The notes under the pieces are model-generated. The model had not been told where the DNA came from and searched no databases. It worked only from the letters and a program-made list of their open reading frames with translations. The position numbers and the translations under genes were made by a program. A stretch of 33,490 nt of DNA from Trichomonas tenax. Its lineage: Eukaryota > Parabasalia > Trichomonadida > Trichomonadidae. Shown here one piece after another: positions 1 to 8,875 of this stretch. Numbering within the stretch: position 1 is the stretch's first letter; each line of letters starts with the position of its first letter. The stretch is from the NCBI GenBank assembly GCA_023091735.1, contig JALKBU010000557.1:1-33490 (forward strand). Direction: 5' to 3'.

Positions 1-361
1 CTTTATATATCCACAGCATTTTAGATGGGAAAATTTTTCATTTGCCACCAAAATTAGACCTTAAATATTCATACTGGTGGAGAAAAATCGAGATGTTTGA
101 GTAGACGTAGAAAATTCAGTGACGCCTATGAAATTGGAGCTAGGATGAAGAATAAAATAATAAAACAACTAATAAGAAATGTTACATTGGAGCTAAGATG
201 ATCAAATGAATTGTGAATTTTTACATAGATATCATCAAAAGTTGTTGTAGATGAAGAACATTATTCACCCCTGAATAAAATTAAACTGGGTGTGTAAAGC
301 ATTTTACAAGACCCTATTTTAGGAAAAAACAGGGGGATGGGATTTTTAACGTACGATAGAA
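1..361. other. AT-rich intergenic leader
   Basis: No convincing coding region is visible. A short sequence, TTGGAGCTA(A/G)GATGA, occurs twice at about 133-148 and 187-202, which may be a small direct repeat. The overlapping reverse-strand reading frames that run into the next gene look like shadows of it. No clear initiator-type site is seen close to the start of the downstream gene. Confidence 0.4.
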
Positions 362-1438
362 ATGTATGGAAATCCGGGCGTTCCTCCTCCACAATATGGA
401 TTCCGCCCACCAATGGGACCTGGAATGAATCCATATGGACCAAGCCAGGGATTTCAGCCCCCAATGATGGGCAGAGCGCCTCCACAAATGAATGCTCCTC
501 CAGTCTTTCCTGTTTTGTCTCAGCAAATGCCTGTAGGAGGATTCTACCAACCTCAGAGTCAACCGCCGCCTCCACAAATCATATTAACACGTCCAAATCC
601 ACCAAAAGAACAATACACATGGGCTCCAAGAACAGAACCAATGAACTGGGGACTCGCAGAATCAATCGATGTTACGCAAATAGTTCAAAAAGGTGATTTA
701 GCCTCTGTAGAATTTTATATGAATAAATTCACTTTCGCAAATATCTCGAAAGAGGACATGAAACAGTTTGGAAGCAAAGGAGCACTCAATGCCTTTCTTA
801 TTTTACAACTTGCATGCGATTATCTCATGGCTCAAAGAAATATGGCCCCACCGCCTTCTACAGACGAGCCAGACGCAAAATTACTGGAGCAATATAATGC
901 AAACATAGCGCAGGCAACTAAAGCGATAGAACAATATAAACTCAAGGTTAAAGAACTCCAAAAACACATCGAAAAACTCAAAAATGATAGAGCGACTGAG
1001 AAAAAGATAATTATGAAACTCAAAGCGAAATGCTCTAAACTCCAATCATCGTCTAAACCGAGCAGAGCAAATAAGCATACAAATATGGCAACAACAGAAA
1101 CAGAACCCGGTGCTCTTAGGGAAACAATGGCACTGCAGCAGCTTAAAAGGAATGAGAAGAAACTAGGGCAACTTGATAGCGGAGAGTTTTCAACTTCACT
1201 AAGCGAGGCTATAGACACAAAGGATCCTAACCGCGAAACAGGAGAAATAGTTGATGATGAAAGTGATACTGCACAGTCATCGACAGGTGAGCTATCTGGT
1301 AGTGAGTATGAAGACGATGACGAAGAAGGAGAATATGGATTATTCACTGAAAGCGGAGCATACGACGATGGAACTAATGCCATGAAATCTGATGACGATG
1401 ATGATAGCGGAAGTATATATTCTGAAGGAGAAGTCTAA
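362..1438 (+). CDS. DZIP1-like N-terminal domain protein
   Basis: This 358-residue protein begins with a proline/glycine/methionine-rich low-complexity segment (residues 1-82). Residues about 85-165 resemble the Dzip-like N-terminal domain: WAPRTEPMNW, then SIDVTQIV, then a leucine-rich helix ending LQLACDYLMAQRN. This matches the family pattern of R-x-E-x-(M/V)-(N/D)-W, the iDv segment and the QL-x-x-(E/D)-YL-x-x-Q helix. A lysine- and glutamate-rich coiled coil follows (about 170-232). The tail (about 290-358) is acidic and serine-rich. In animals DZIP1/DZIP1L acts at the basal body and ciliary transition zone; a role at trichomonad flagellar basal bodies is inference. The C2H2 zinc finger that usually follows the coiled coil is not seen. 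The ATG at 362 is the first one giving the full proline-rich N-terminus. Confidence 0.65.
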   Translation: MYGNPGVPPPQYGFRPPMGPGMNPYGPSQGFQPPMMGRAPPQMNAPPVFPVLSQQMPVGGFYQPQSQPPPPQIILTRPNPPKEQYTWAPRTEPMNWGLAESIDVTQIVQKGDLASVEFYMNKFTFANISKEDMKQFGSKGALNAFLILQLACDYLMAQRNMAPPPSTDEPDAKLLEQYNANIAQATKAIEQYKLKVKELQKHIEKLKNDRATEKKIIMKLKAKCSKLQSSSKPSRANKHTNMATTETEPGALRETMALQQLKRNEKKLGQLDSGEFSTSLSEAIDTKDPNRETGEIVDDESDTAQSSTGELSGSEYEDDDEEGEYGLFTESGAYDDGTNAMKSDDDDDSGSIYSEGEV

Positions 1439-2684
1439 TTTTCGAAAAAATAGATAAAGTTTTATTCATTTATGTTGATTAAATATGCTAATGTTAATAA
1501 ATATGTTACAATGTCTTAATACCTTCACATCAACAATCTATTTAAAAAAGCAATCGAACAACATTTCTATCTCCTTTTTCGAAGTTTCTCGAAGCAGGAA
1601 ATTATTTTCTGTGATTTGACTCCTTCTCTTTGTCGGAATATGTTTAATGAAGATGAACAAGCAAATTTAACATAAAATATTGATTGAGATTTTTCATTAT
1701 GAAAGAAGTAGGTCCACTCTAACTAAGGCCTCTTACCATAAACGAAAATAGAGGTATTGCTGCAGTCATGGCCTAGATCTTGGTTGTTGCATTGATTATA
1801 ACATATGTCCTTTCTTTTTCGAAATACAAATAATATCTTCGCAATTAGTGTGATAAGACGTAATTTGTTAACTCCCACAAAGCATACAGGCTACATGCAA
1901 GCATTTTATTCCTATAACTACTCATAAACTCCTAAAATTGATCAAAATACATTTCGATTTCGCTATTTTAATAAGTATTTACTAAATTTTTGTTATTAAG
2001 ATGCAAATTTTAATACAGTTCTTTCATTGTTTAAGAAATTTTGTATTTATGTGAAAGTTTAAATATTTAGTCAAATAAAGCTAGTTAAGTAGTAAAAGTT
2101 GTATAAAACAATATTAAAGTAGCTGCAATAAGTATTTTCATCTATTAAAAGCAACAAATCGATGTTTTTAATTGAGAAATTTGCATATTCATGTAGGATG
2201 ATTTATTTTTGCTTTGTTAGTAGTTACATCTCATCTATAGGGCGTCTATAATGAGACTCTCGAACTTTGCTAGAAAATTTGAAGTTTTGTGTGCTGTGAG
2301 AACTAAACTTTCTTGGAAAAACTGATAATAACCTTAAATGGCTTGGGATAACACTGGGGATTAAACATGTTTTGTTTTTGGAGGGTAGTTAATGTTAAAT
2401 CTTCCCAATTATTTAAAATTTCCTGGAACTTGATTCCGAGGGCGGTTGAAACAAATCTTGTTTAAAAAAGCCTAAAAAAGGAGTTGTTATATATCATTTA
2501 TCTTCAGAATTATTTCGTGCTTTTTCAGTAAAATTTGAACTTACCATAATATATACAGTAGAAAAAGTCCGATCATTTTTGTGTCACGTTTGTGATTTTT
2601 CTGAACTTTACGGTAAGGTTAAAGTTTTTTTATGATATATTTGGCATCTACACTATATGCTAATTCTAAATTTCTATTTATTTT

Positions 2685-2813
2685 ATGCTAATAGGCACTT
2701 TTTCAGAGTGGGATGATTTCTATTATGAAAATGAACTTTCTTCAAGTGTAGAGATACTGCTGCACGGAAAAGAAGATATAGCTAAGCAAGAAAAGCAACA
2801 AAATGCTATTTAG
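2685..2813 (+). pseudogene. Short protein-like fragment, possibly a gene remnant
   Basis: An ATG-initiated frame of 42 residues contains EWDDFYYENELSSSVEILLH and then a charged K/E/Q-rich end. Its composition (acidic, aromatic, a VEILLHGK-like helix) is reminiscent of ankyrin-type proteins and unlike the surrounding AT-rich noncoding DNA. There is no recognisable complete domain, and the flanks carry stops in all frames. It may be a decayed fragment of an ankyrin/DUF3447-type gene or a chance frame; this is a weak call. Confidence 0.2.
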
Positions 2814-3013
2814 ATCATAACAAGAGATGTGAAAAGAAAATTGTCAAGTAAATGACAAAAATTGACGTGTAAGAACTGCAACTTATTGCTTTTTATTTGT
2901 CAAATAATTTGAAAACCCGAAATTTCGTGATTAATAGATAGGCCACATTGTGGAATTTCTAAATCCACAGAAAAATGATATTCAGCTTTCCAAGATTTCA
3001 TAAAAATAAGTGG

Positions 3014-3019
3014 TCACAT
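3014..3019 (+). promoter_or_regulatory. Initiator-like site TCACAT
   Basis: TCACAT fits the trichomonad initiator consensus TCA(+1)(C/T)(A/T)(A/T). The putative +1 A lies 12 bases before the ATG at 3028, a typical very short leader for this lineage. It favours the ATG at 3028 over the in-frame GTG at 3010, which would lie upstream of the transcript start. Confidence 0.45.
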
Positions 3020-3027
3020 CAAAAAAA

Positions 3028-4485
3028 ATGCAGTACGACGGCCAGATCTGTAAGCAAGTCCAGGAACAACCAGCGTACATCAAAGATGAGAACCTCCTTA
3101 AGATGCAGCGCGCTTCACTTTGCCGCTACGACAAAGGCCCGAACATTCTTCATTTGTTGCCTCAGTTCTATGAATACGTGAAGGGCTTCGAAAACAAGAT
3201 TGACGAAATCCTCTCTGGTTACGCAAACATCCAGAAGGCTTCTTTGTTCTATGGCTCAGACTCTGAAGTTTCTTCTTTGATCTCTGGCATGGTTCGCTCG
3301 ATTCGCGCACTTCCATTGATCTGCAAGCAGGAACCACACACAACTCTCCTCACTCGTTCATCTATTTTGACCGCGCGCACATGCTACGATTTGGTCTATC
3401 ATTTCTTCAGCGAAAAGGAAACTGAATTCCCAAAGGAGTTCTTAAACAAGCTTATTGAGGCCTTCGGAATGCAGGACAAGTGGGAAGTTCAGCCATACTG
3501 CGATGGTTACGCTTTAATCGACAAAACAATCGAAAAAACAACAACACTTCAGACAAAGTCAATATACGAAATTCCAGCTGTACCAGAAAAGATCCCAGAA
3601 ATCCAGATGTTAGAGACACCTGGCGCTCACACAATCGATGATCTCGCTAATTTCACAAAACTCCAAACAAACCAGCTCATCAAGGCCGTTATGTATGAAT
3701 ACAACGGAAAGCTCGTTTTCTGCAACATCAGAGGTGATCTCGATGTTTCTGAAGACAAATTACGCCACTTCCTTGGTTTAGTTGATTCAACAACACCACT
3801 CAACCTCGCGCCACAAGAACTCTTGGACAAGCACGGCCTCGTTCCAGGATTCGCCGGCATCGTCGGCATCAAGCGCGCTGGTGAAGCAATCATCATCTGC
3901 GATGAGAGCTGCAGGACAGTCCACAACGGTGTCACTGGTGCCAACAAGGTTGACTACCACTGGATCAACTACAACATTCCAAGAGATACAAAGAAGGTTG
4001 CTAAGAACATTGTTTATGCTGATATCGCTGAAAACAAGAACGAAGTCAAGGGCGCTATTTTGGCTGAAGTCGCCCACTGCGTTGGCTTCCCAGCTGAAGT
4101 TCTCGGCTCTGATTCTAAGCCAATTAAGACACCATTATTCAAGGTCACTATTCGCCTTATTGATTTAGTTTATACACTTATCCAAACAGTCCCACTCAAT
4201 GGTGCTTATGTCATCAATCTCCTCAAGACTGACGACAAGCTTAATGCTGCTTTAACTGAAATCACAAAGGTCTTCAACCACGTTGCTGTTGTTGTTGATA
4301 ACAGAACAAAGGCTAACTTTGGTGCTAAGATGGATGCTGCAAAGCTTTCTCTCTTCAAGTATATCATCATCACCTCTAATAAGACAGAAGATGATACTGT
4401 TATGGTTAACGACAACCCTGTTAAGATTGCTGAGCTCGTTAACGTTTTAAAGCAATCAAATAATGATCTTTATAATTTACTATAA
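3028..4485 (+). CDS. ProRS-like protein: editing domain kept, catalytic core degenerate
   Basis: This 485-residue protein follows the domain order of bacterial-type (ProS) prolyl-tRNA synthetase. Residues about 20-150 match the catalytic core N-half. Residues about 195-325 are a YbaK/INS editing domain: ETPGAHTIDDLANF, IKAVMYE, VPGFAGIVG, GANKVDYHWINYN. Residues about 385-480 are an anticodon-binding domain, including VVVDNRTKANFGAKM opposite the family's LLDDRxERPGxMF. Editing residues look conserved: K219, the 272-280 glycine loop, D292 and H311. The class II motifs look lost. No motif 1 proline is evident, GPTHEEV is replaced by YGSDSEV (75-81), no F-R-x-E of motif 2 is seen, and the glycine-rich motif 3 is replaced by FKVTIRL (371-377). 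The protein is probably inactive in aminoacylation; its real role (trans-editing, regulation, tRNA binding) is inference. Its codons are richer in C/G (CTC, AAG, GGC) than its neighbours', which suggests high expression. Confidence 0.75.
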   Translation: MQYDGQICKQVQEQPAYIKDENLLKMQRASLCRYDKGPNILHLLPQFYEYVKGFENKIDEILSGYANIQKASLFYGSDSEVSSLISGMVRSIRALPLICKQEPHTTLLTRSSILTARTCYDLVYHFFSEKETEFPKEFLNKLIEAFGMQDKWEVQPYCDGYALIDKTIEKTTTLQTKSIYEIPAVPEKIPEIQMLETPGAHTIDDLANFTKLQTNQLIKAVMYEYNGKLVFCNIRGDLDVSEDKLRHFLGLVDSTTPLNLAPQELLDKHGLVPGFAGIVGIKRAGEAIIICDESCRTVHNGVTGANKVDYHWINYNIPRDTKKVAKNIVYADIAENKNEVKGAILAEVAHCVGFPAEVLGSDSKPIKTPLFKVTIRLIDLVYTLIQTVPLNGAYVINLLKTDDKLNAALTEITKVFNHVAVVVDNRTKANFGAKMDAAKLSLFKYIIITSNKTEDDTVMVNDNPVKIAELVNVLKQSNNDLYNLL

Positions 4486-4706
4486 TATATACAATAAAAC
4501 GATATCAAGCATAATGTTAAGGGGCGACTAACAAAATTGGATTGAAAAACTATCATTACATTTTCAACTATGTTCACTCGAAAAAGTCATAACATTAATA
4601 AATAGTTATTACAACATTTTTACTATACTATTACCGTTCAGGTTTTTTTAATACCATGCATTCATAATAACTTAAAATCATTATCCACAGCTGTCACTTT
4701 TCATGA

Positions 4707-6788
4707 TTAAATTTTATGAACAATCACTCCTGGACCTTCATTGATTATTTCTTCTGTGTTGTCTGGATTAACTCTTGGAATCAATGATTCTTTCACCATT
4801 TGGAACTGATTGACAATGATTTCAACCTTCCTGGCTACAACATACCACTTCAATGTTGGGTTGTCAGTATCTTTCAATAATAATTGCATTCTCTGTCTTT
4901 CTTCAACCCACATTTCAGTGTCAGCAATCATTGCCAATAAAATTCTAATGTTTTTCCTCGACGGCTTCTTAGGCCTTGAAACCCATTTCTCTTTAATATA
5001 TGTCTTGATGGAAGCAAACACATCTCTCATATTATGTAAAACAGTATCGATGTTCTCTTTGTTTTCAACTCTGCATAAAATTGATGAAACAGCATCCTCG
5101 AAGTTTTTGAGTCTTACTTGAAGTGTATCCATTCTAAACTCTTTCTGATTCATCATCCACCTGTCTGTTGCATTCAAAGCAACTTCTAATTGTGCTATTT
5201 CGCGTGGAGTGCAGACAGATTGAACGATATTGGATGATTTCATCATAATCTTTGTGTTACTTATAAGTTCCTCTAATTTCATTTGCATGTTTGTTAATTC
5301 TGTTCTTTCGTTGATAACATCATAAATGATCTGTTGCTGATTGAGGAAGTGTGGCTTCCATTTGCTGTTATGGTGTTTTGATGAATTCTCGAATTTGTAG
5401 AATCCGTCGGCTGTTTTAGTGAAATGAGAATTTCTTGTTATTAATCCTTCGTTCATAATAGGATTTGAGCCAACTGGGATTTTGTTTGACTGTGACATAA
5501 TGTAAAGGTACTGTCCTACATGGTCTGGATCCTCAAACTCGACTCCTCTTGAATTAACAAATTTATAATTTGAATATAAATTGATAGATGTGTGATTCAA
5601 AGAGATAAGACTCTTGTATGCACTACTCTGTGTCAAACCGTAATAAGAAGCACCAATTGTTATTGCTTCTTCAGAGTTAATTGAAAATGATAATGAATTA
5701 ACTTTGAAAGCATTCTTTGCAATAGTCTGAATTGATGGCATTCTACTGCAACCTCCGATCATATGAACAATATCAACTCTTGGTGCCTTCTGAATCATTT
5801 TTTGAATTTTATTTAATAAAGTATCGATTTCACTGAGGAAAGTGTCCCTTGTTATATTGTAATAGAATGGCTGTGAGCATTCCACATATCTGAATGCCTC
5901 AAAATTCGATGATAAACGATGTTTGATTTTTTGTGCTTCAATTAAAAGTATTTCACGATCAGTCATTGTCAATTTCTTTTTCGATACGTAATTTAATAAT
6001 AATTTATAAACTATAACATCAAAATCTCTTCCACCAATCGTGTTATCGAAATCGTAAAAGATTTCTTGTGATTCCATTTGGTTTTTGCCTTTAAATTCCG
6101 TAACTGTCAGTTGTATGTTTGTTTCACCAATGTCAAGAAACGCAACACGAAGAGGAAGTACAGATTTCGCAACTTTTCGATAATTAGTGAAAGCAAACGC
6201 GTATGATAATGCCTGACTCTGGTCAATGATATATGTTGAAAAGTTGTGTAAATGTGCAATGGCCTTAATTGAACTTCGTTCTTGAGGCATAAAGAATTTT
6301 GGAACAGCGAGGTACAATCTTTCTGCTTTGATATGCGGTTCATGGTTCTGTATTGTTTGATTTATTCTATCAAAGAGATGATATAACAAGAATTCAGGTA
6401 AAACTCCGTTGAATGTAACTCGTTTATTGCCAATAATAGACATTGTTGGATTTAATTGGCGGCCAAACAAGTGTTTGAACAAATCTTTAGAAGGAATTTT
6501 CGATAAAAGTGTCGAAAAATATCTAATAGTTCCATTCGGGTATTTTTTCGCTTTAGCATCTGAATTAAAATAGTACTCGTAGTTTCTTGCGTTGGAAGCA
6601 TTAATTGTCTGTATAACATGTCCGGATTTCGGTGTCACAGTTAAGATTTCATTAAAATATCTCTCGTTAGAATCCATTAAAACATTAATAGGATTGCCAG
6701 GGCTCGTATAACTGACTCTAAATTTCTCAGCGCCGACGTCAATACCAAAAATTGCAGCTTTGGCCGAGAAAATGAAAAAAGAAATCAT
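4707..6788 (-). CDS. ER-type Hsp70 of the Grp170/HYOU1/Lhs1 group
   Basis: This 693-residue protein starts with a short hydrophobic signal-like segment (MISFFIFSAKA) followed at once by the Hsp70 phosphate-1 region, FGIDVGAEKFRVS (residues 14-26). Later segments are VAFLDIGETNIQLTV (phosphate 2), IGGRDFDVIVYKLL, and VHMIGGCSRMPSIQ (adenosine site). The reading GAEKFRVSYTSPGNPINVLMD resembles Grp170 (GSExxKVAxVxPGxPxEIVLN) more than BiP. Grp170 proteins act in the ER lumen as nucleotide-exchange factors for BiP and as holdases; that role is assigned by family. The C-terminal half (about 480-670) is helical and charged. The protein is shorter than human HYOU1 (about 1000 residues) and ends GPGVIVHKI, with no KDEL/HDEL. 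Its gene is convergent with the ProRS-like gene. Confidence 0.8.
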   Translation of the reverse strand: MISFFIFSAKAAIFGIDVGAEKFRVSYTSPGNPINVLMDSNERYFNEILTVTPKSGHVIQTINASNARNYEYYFNSDAKAKKYPNGTIRYFSTLLSKIPSKDLFKHLFGRQLNPTMSIIGNKRVTFNGVLPEFLLYHLFDRINQTIQNHEPHIKAERLYLAVPKFFMPQERSSIKAIAHLHNFSTYIIDQSQALSYAFAFTNYRKVAKSVLPLRVAFLDIGETNIQLTVTEFKGKNQMESQEIFYDFDNTIGGRDFDVIVYKLLLNYVSKKKLTMTDREILLIEAQKIKHRLSSNFEAFRYVECSQPFYYNITRDTFLSEIDTLLNKIQKMIQKAPRVDIVHMIGGCSRMPSIQTIAKNAFKVNSLSFSINSEEAITIGASYYGLTQSSAYKSLISLNHTSINLYSNYKFVNSRGVEFEDPDHVGQYLYIMSQSNKIPVGSNPIMNEGLITRNSHFTKTADGFYKFENSSKHHNSKWKPHFLNQQQIIYDVINERTELTNMQMKLEELISNTKIMMKSSNIVQSVCTPREIAQLEVALNATDRWMMNQKEFRMDTLQVRLKNFEDAVSSILCRVENKENIDTVLHNMRDVFASIKTYIKEKWVSRPKKPSRKNIRILLAMIADTEMWVEERQRMQLLLKDTDNPTLKWYVVARKVEIIVNQFQMVKESLIPRVNPDNTEEIINEGPGVIVHKI

Positions 6789-7096
6789 AAAAAATATATT
6801 TTAAAAAGTGACATCTTTAAAATAATTCTTCTTTATATCATATTAAAATCAATTATCAAAGAGTCGGATAAAAGTGTCACTTTGGACTTTTACGGGGCGT
6901 AAAGGCAAATAAAATTGATTTATATTATGATAGTGTAACTAGTTTCGTATCGTAAAATGATTAATTTTGAATTGAAAATCATCGTAAGTCCTGAAATTAC
7001 TTTTTGTGTTTTCTGGACTTTCCTAACTGAGGAGTTTTAACATCTGCAGTTTTTGGAATTTTTGAGAAGAATTTGTGTACGTTTAAAAAATTAAAA
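6789..7096. other. Divergent intergenic region
   Basis: This region separates the reverse-strand Hsp70 gene from the forward cyclin gene. It contains the initiator-like site of the Hsp70 gene and a 13-base palindrome, AAAGTGTCACTTT, at about 6871-6883. The palindrome includes a second TCACTT, roughly 215 bases before the cyclin ATG. No RNA gene is seen. Confidence 0.4.
6806..6811 (-). promoter_or_regulatory. Initiator-like site TCACTT of the Hsp70 gene
   Basis: Read on the reverse strand, ATGTCACTTTTT contains TCACTT, a full match to the trichomonad initiator consensus. The putative start lies about 20 bases before the ATG at 6788. The same TGTCACTTTT word precedes the lipase gene. Confidence 0.5.
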
Positions 7097-8173
7097 ATGC
7101 GTGCTTTCTTTAACCAAAAACACACATTTGAAGTGAGATCGCAGAATGCGGATCCTAACGGGATAAAGTTCAACATGAGGAGACCCCTGGCACCTGTTAG
7201 CAATAGAGTTATCTCAGGGCCATTGATCAAATCGAATTCGTCTGGAATGTTTGAACCAGATTTTGAGGATGATACGGTACCAAATGAAATAGATCTACAG
7301 ATTTTGAAATCACCTAAAAAGCCAGCAGACAACGAAGAGCAAATTATTCCTGAACAAAACTTCGAATTCACAGAATTACATATTGGAGATCCCAAAGACC
7401 CACAAGACATTGCTTCTTACGAAAATATTGTTTACAAGTCAATGAGAATTCGCGAACTTCAATTTCCACAGCCAGTTGTTAATTTATCAATAACTGATTC
7501 AGAAAGAGGACAGATGATTGATTGGATCGATAGACTACACTACAAATCGCAGTGTTGTACAACTACTCTCTACAGAGCTTTTGGAATTTTCAATAGAGCA
7601 TTAAATCTTACGAATATCACGACAGAATCAATGAGACAGTTTGCAGCAGCTTCTCTGCTCATTTCCTCGAAGATGGAGGATCTTGTTCCTGTTTCTGTTG
7701 GTATTTTAGTCCAATGTTCTAAAAATGTATTAACAAAAGATGAAATCGTGAGAAAAGAAGTCCAATTAACTAACATTCTTGAATTTGACTTCTGTTTCCC
7801 AACACCTTTGTTCTTTCTCAATTATTTCTTGAGAATTAGTGGACAAACTCAAGAATCAATGCTTTTCGCTCGATATGTGATGGAGGTTTTATTGACATCT
7901 GAAAGGTTTATAAATGTTAAGCCATCAGCTATCGCTGCAACAGCAGTCGTCGTGATGAGAGTTATTTATGGTGAAACACCATGGACAGAAGATTTGATGA
8001 TGTTTTCAAGGTATTCATTAGCTGATCTTGAAATGAATATCAGAGACGCTTATGAATTACTAACAGAATCTGATAGAATAGAGTCTACTTTCATTCGTTT
8101 GAAATATGGCTCAGATCCATACCAGAATGTTGCTGACTTCGAGATTCCTGATACTTTGTTACAAATAATTTAG
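7097..8173 (+). CDS. Mitotic-type (A/B-like) cyclin with destruction box
   Basis: This 358-residue protein has a two-fold cyclin box. The N-lobe, about residues 130-230, contains RGQMIDWIDRLHYKSQCC, then LYRAFGIFNRAL, and then QFAAASLLISSKMED, the conserved A-A-x-x-(I/L)-(A/S)-(S/C)-K-x-E helix. The C-lobe, about 231-340, includes LEFDFCFPTPLFFLNYFLR, typical of cyclins A and B. Cyclins activate Cdk1-type kinases. The N-terminus holds RRPLAPVSN (residues 28-36), an exact RxxLxxxxN destruction box, which predicts APC/C-dependent turnover. The ATG at 7097 is the first in frame. The gene is divergent from the Hsp70 gene and convergent with the next one. Confidence 0.85.
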   Translation: MRAFFNQKHTFEVRSQNADPNGIKFNMRRPLAPVSNRVISGPLIKSNSSGMFEPDFEDDTVPNEIDLQILKSPKKPADNEEQIIPEQNFEFTELHIGDPKDPQDIASYENIVYKSMRIRELQFPQPVVNLSITDSERGQMIDWIDRLHYKSQCCTTTLYRAFGIFNRALNLTNITTESMRQFAAASLLISSKMEDLVPVSVGILVQCSKNVLTKDEIVRKEVQLTNILEFDFCFPTPLFFLNYFLRISGQTQESMLFARYVMEVLLTSERFINVKPSAIAATAVVVMRVIYGETPWTEDLMMFSRYSLADLEMNIRDAYELLTESDRIESTFIRLKYGSDPYQNVADFEIPDTLLQII

Positions 8174-8329
8174 AATAAACTTGTTTATATCGATTCACTC
8201 ATAAATACCATATGTTTGATTCTTGCATCTATATAAAAATCATGGATAGAGGATAAATCGAAATGATTTAGAAAAATAAATTAATATAATAGAAAAGTTA
8301 CTCGAATATTATAGTAATTTCCGGCAAAT

Positions 8330-8875
8330 TTATTCCTGTTGCTTCTGTTGCTTCTGTTGTGGTCTGCGTACCATGAACATTTGGAGCATCATGAAGATCA
8401 GAGGCATAAATTGCATAAGTGTGTTATTCTGTGGTGGTTGTGGCTTTCTCAATGTGTAAACAATAACATCACCTGCCTGTGAATCTAATGTTGTAATGAT
8501 GATTGTGCTGCCATAATTAACGTAGGAATATTGGATATCATCTAATTTTCCGAGACTACTAACTCTGTCGAGGTCAAGAGAGAGAGCATCCTCTTTTTCA
8601 TCCTTGGAGAGTGTGAGAGCTAATTTGCTTCCTTGAACGTCAAGTCCGACCTTATACATTGGAACAATGATCCCATCATCGTCAACGCCGTGGACTTCAG
8701 CGGCAATTGGTCCCTCCTTCTGTTCTGGAATTTCGAGTGAGTAAGATTTAGTGGAAATTGGTTCATCTGAGCCAGCTCTCATGACAACCTCTGTTATGTT
8801 CCAGTTACCATAAACTTTGGCGCGTGGATCTGGTTTTTCACCAAAGCCGAAAAGGCAAACGAATGTTAAAAACAT
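8330..8875 (-). CDS. Small secretory-pathway type I membrane protein, unknown function
   Basis: This 181-residue protein is not recognised. Residues 1-12 (MFLTFVCLFGFG) look like a short signal peptide. Residues 13-145 form a beta-rich, acidic luminal domain with one N-glycosylation sequon (N26-I-T). Residues about 152-169 (NTLMQFMPLIFMMLQMFM) form a methionine- and phenylalanine-rich membrane segment. A basic, glutamine-rich cytosolic tail follows (RRPQQKQQKQQE). The topology resembles small ER membrane-complex subunits such as EMC10, but I see no diagnostic motif and do not assign it. The gene is convergent with the cyclin gene, and an initiator-like TCATAA lies about 22 bases upstream of its start. 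Confidence 0.7.
   Translation of the reverse strand: MFLTFVCLFGFGEKPDPRAKVYGNWNITEVVMRAGSDEPISTKSYSLEIPEQKEGPIAAEVHGVDDDGIIVPMYKVGLDVQGSKLALTLSKDEKEDALSLDLDRVSSLGKLDDIQYSYVNYGSTIIITTLDSQAGDVIVYTLRKPQPPQNNTLMQFMPLIFMMLQMFMVRRPQQKQQKQQE

Larger units (their letters stand above)
1439..3027. other. 1.6-kb intergenic region, no clear gene
   Basis: Very AT-rich DNA between two genes on the same strand. I see no RNA gene. The only protein-like stretch is the 42-codon frame at 2685-2813, listed separately. An initiator-like site for the next gene lies at its right edge. Confidence 0.4.

Noticed and set aside
832..1383. Reverse-strand 183-residue serine-rich frame
   Set aside because: It is antisense to the acidic, serine-rich end of the DZIP1-like gene; its composition is just the complement of that sequence.
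2700..2725. CAGAGTGGGATGATTT as a copy of the mini-element at 31904
   Set aside because: Only about 14 bases are similar and there is no second arm, so chance is likely.
3010..3027. GTG start six codons upstream for the ProRS-like gene
   Set aside because: A consensus ATG with a well-placed initiator-like site lies at 3028; nuclear genes here should start at ATG.
7073..7096. TTG start for the cyclin
   Set aside because: ATG at 7097 is the first proper start, and the eight extra codons are AT-rich leader-like sequence.
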